This document shows, piece after piece, positions 62,799-64,000 of a stretch of DNA of 64,000 nt. Numbering within the stretch: the stretch's first letter is position 1; every line of letters begins with the position of its first letter. Both the position numbers and the translations under genes were made by a program. Origin of the DNA: Bog-473 sp963719485 (GTDB lineage: Bacteria > Actinomycetota > Acidimicrobiia > Acidimicrobiales > RAAP-2); the NCBI GenBank assembly GCA_963719485.1, contig OY970387.1:1984001-2048000 (forward strand), written 5' to 3'. Below the pieces are notes generated by a model. That model saw only the letters and a program-made list of their open reading frames with translations, had not been told where the DNA came from and ran no database searches.

Positions 62799-63397
62799 CC
62801 GCAGCGAGAATCACCGGACTCGTGCTCACGCCGGGGGCGAGTGCAGGGCGCGACCAATCCGGCCTTGTCGCCATCGATGCCGCGGTGACGGACGCGGGCG
62901 CCGTCGTGGAGCGCGTCGAGTTTCCGGGGCAGGCGGCAGGGAAGCGCCGCACCGATCCGCCGGCCGTGTGCATCGAGACGGTGCGCGTCGCCACGACGGC
63001 GCTCGCCGGGCGACTCTCCGTCGCGACCAGCCGGATCGCCATCGGGGGGCGGTCCTTCGGGGGCCGGATGTGCTCCATGGCCGCGGCCGAGGGCCTCGAG
63101 GTGGCCGCCCTCGTCCTCGTCAGCTACCCGCTCCATCCCCCCGGTCGGCCCGAACGCCTCCGCACGGAGCACTTCCCCGCCCTCCGACTGCCCTGCCTCT
63201 TCGTCTCGGGCCGGCGCGATGCGTTCGCCTCGCCCGACGAGCTGGAGCGGGAGACCGCGGCGATCCCCGGCCCGGTCACCCGTGTCGTCGTCGACGGCGA
63301 CCACTCGTTGCGCAAGAGCGAGGCGGAGGTCGCAGACATCGTGGCGTCCTGGGTGGCCCGGGTGGACGGGGTGGCCGGGCTGGCTCCGGGCTCGTAG
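62795..63397 (+). CDS. Alpha/beta hydrolase, KANL3/Tex30-like
   Basis: 200 residues. LVLTPGASAGRDQSGLVAID at the start, nucleophile in IGGRSFGGRMCSMAAAEG, Asp in SGRRDAFA and His in DGDHSLRKSE. This is the short dienelactone-hydrolase-like group. GTG overlaps the deaminase stop. Substrate unknown. Confidence 0.85.
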   Translation: MTAARITGLVLTPGASAGRDQSGLVAIDAAVTDAGAVVERVEFPGQAAGKRRTDPPAVCIETVRVATTALAGRLSVATSRIAIGGRSFGGRMCSMAAAEGLEVAALVLVSYPLHPPGRPERLRTEHFPALRLPCLFVSGRRDAFASPDELERETAAIPGPVTRVVVDGDHSLRKSEAEVADIVASWVARVDGVAGLAPGS

Positions 63398-63513
63398 CCC
63401 GGCCGACGCCCGGATCGGGCGCTGTCGTCCCCGAGCACGACCGATTCGTGCCTGGCGCGTCCATTTCTCTCAACGCTGCTCAATGTCGGGACCAATACTG
63501 CCGTCACTAGCAA

Positions 63514-64000
63514 ATGGCGGTAGCAGTGGTCGACCGTGAGGGGATCGAGACGCTCGGTCCGACCCCGGTGCCGGTGCCCGGGGCGGGAGAGTCCCCACCG
63601 GCGCGGTGGGAGGACGTGACGCATCGCCGGGTTCGTTGGCTGTTCGCCTTCGCCGCCGTCCTGGTGGTCGCCTTTGTGGTCTCACTCATCGTCCGGCCCA
63701 TCGGCTCCGACGTCACTCCCGTCGACGGGTGGGGGGTCGATGCGTTCGAGCTCTTGATCGGCGTGCTGTGCCTTGCCCGGTACTTCGAGGGCTCGTGGCG
63801 GCTGAGCAGCCCCGCGGCCCGACTCTTCCCCCTCGTGATGGGCGTCGCCTGCGTGTCGTGGGCGCTCGGCGACACCGCGTTGACCATCGAGTCCCTCGGT
63901 GGTGCCAACCCGCCCACCCCATCCGTTGCGGACGGGTTCTACGTGTGCTTCTTCCTCGTGTGTTTCTTGGGATTCGCGTTGCTGATCAGACGTGGGAACA
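63514..64000 (+). CDS. Multi-helix membrane protein, N-terminal part (cut by window edge)
   Basis: 162 residues before the edge. Five hydrophobic segments (WLFAFAAVLVVAFVVSLIV, FELLIGVLCLARYF, FPLVMGVACVSWALGDTAL, GFYVCFFLVCFLGFALLIR). The turn PPTPSVADGFYVCFF recalls the P-S-x-A-D-x-x-Y sequence in the membrane sensor of many actinobacterial GGDEF/EAL proteins. The catalytic part, if any, is outside. ATG after a short leader; no clear ribosome site. Confidence 0.6.
   Translation, partial: MAVAVVDREGIETLGPTPVPVPGAGESPPARWEDVTHRRVRWLFAFAAVLVVAFVVSLIVRPIGSDVTPVDGWGVDAFELLIGVLCLARYFEGSWRLSSPAARLFPLVMGVACVSWALGDTALTIESLGGANPPTPSVADGFYVCFFLVCFLGFALLIRRGN

Noticed and set aside
1..64000. CRISPR arrays, rRNA and tRNA genes
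   Set aside because: No regularly spaced repeats and no rRNA or tRNA sequences seen on either strand.

Overview
The window looks like chromosomal DNA of a high-GC actinomycete. The gene families are typical of Actinomycetota: a LAL-type LuxR regulator, many TetR/MarR/GntR regulators, DHA2 drug exporters and an ECF sigma/anti-sigma pair. GTG starts are common, with repeated 4-base GTGA stop/start overlaps. An Acidimicrobiia-like relative is a guess; nothing here fixes the taxon. I see no rRNA, tRNA, CRISPR array or replication origin.

Left part (1-16.4 kb): a catabolism and detoxification region. After a MerR fragment and an AlkA-type glycosylase come a minus-strand operon (isochorismatase-like hydrolase, SDR, MFS pump), a MarR regulator, and a plus-strand SDR/aldo-keto reductase pair followed by a second, paralogous MarR. 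An identical 14-base near-palindrome lies upstream of both operons and is the probable MarR operator. Next are a GntR regulator with a metal-dependent amidohydrolase and an NTF2-like protein. A large ATP-binding LuxR regulator then precedes two alpha/beta hydrolases, one with an Asp nucleophile, and a Pro-1 tautomerase.

Middle (16.4-46 kb): OsmC and thiolase, several tiny proteins, then a stress/envelope island. The island has an ECF sigma factor with its membrane anti-sigma, a secreted-repeat protein, a YbhN-type membrane protein, an FtsH-like AAA protease and a small membrane protein. A repeated TGTAAC-N8-TATCT element marks the presumed promoters of this island. Then come a TetR/NTF2-like pair with a double operator, a UbiB kinase-like protein, thioredoxin-reductase-like flavoproteins, a LUD protein and a DHA2 exporter. 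A queD-queC cluster follows, fused by overlaps to a GT9 glycosyltransferase and an unknown protein and opposed by a DUF4254 gene. After that: a cytoplasmic HtrA-like protease, a CDF transporter, topoisomerase IB, an MFS transporter, a truncated glycosyltransferase remnant and an acetolactate-synthase-like enzyme.

Right part (46-64 kb): a frameshifted dimethylformamidase-like gene, a luciferase-like oxidoreductase, hydantoinase/oxoprolinase A and B, MsrB-MsrA, a UBP zinc-finger protein and pirin. Two TetR-plus-DHA2-exporter modules are separated by an IS110-family element whose 5' non-coding region is a candidate bridge-RNA locus. The window closes with a leaderless adenosine deaminase, a small alpha/beta hydrolase and the start of a membrane sensor-like protein cut by the edge.

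The most unusual items are the IS110 non-coding region, the shared sigma-island motif, the queDC/GT9/DUF4254 locus, the Asp-hydrolase/tautomerase cluster and several decayed genes.
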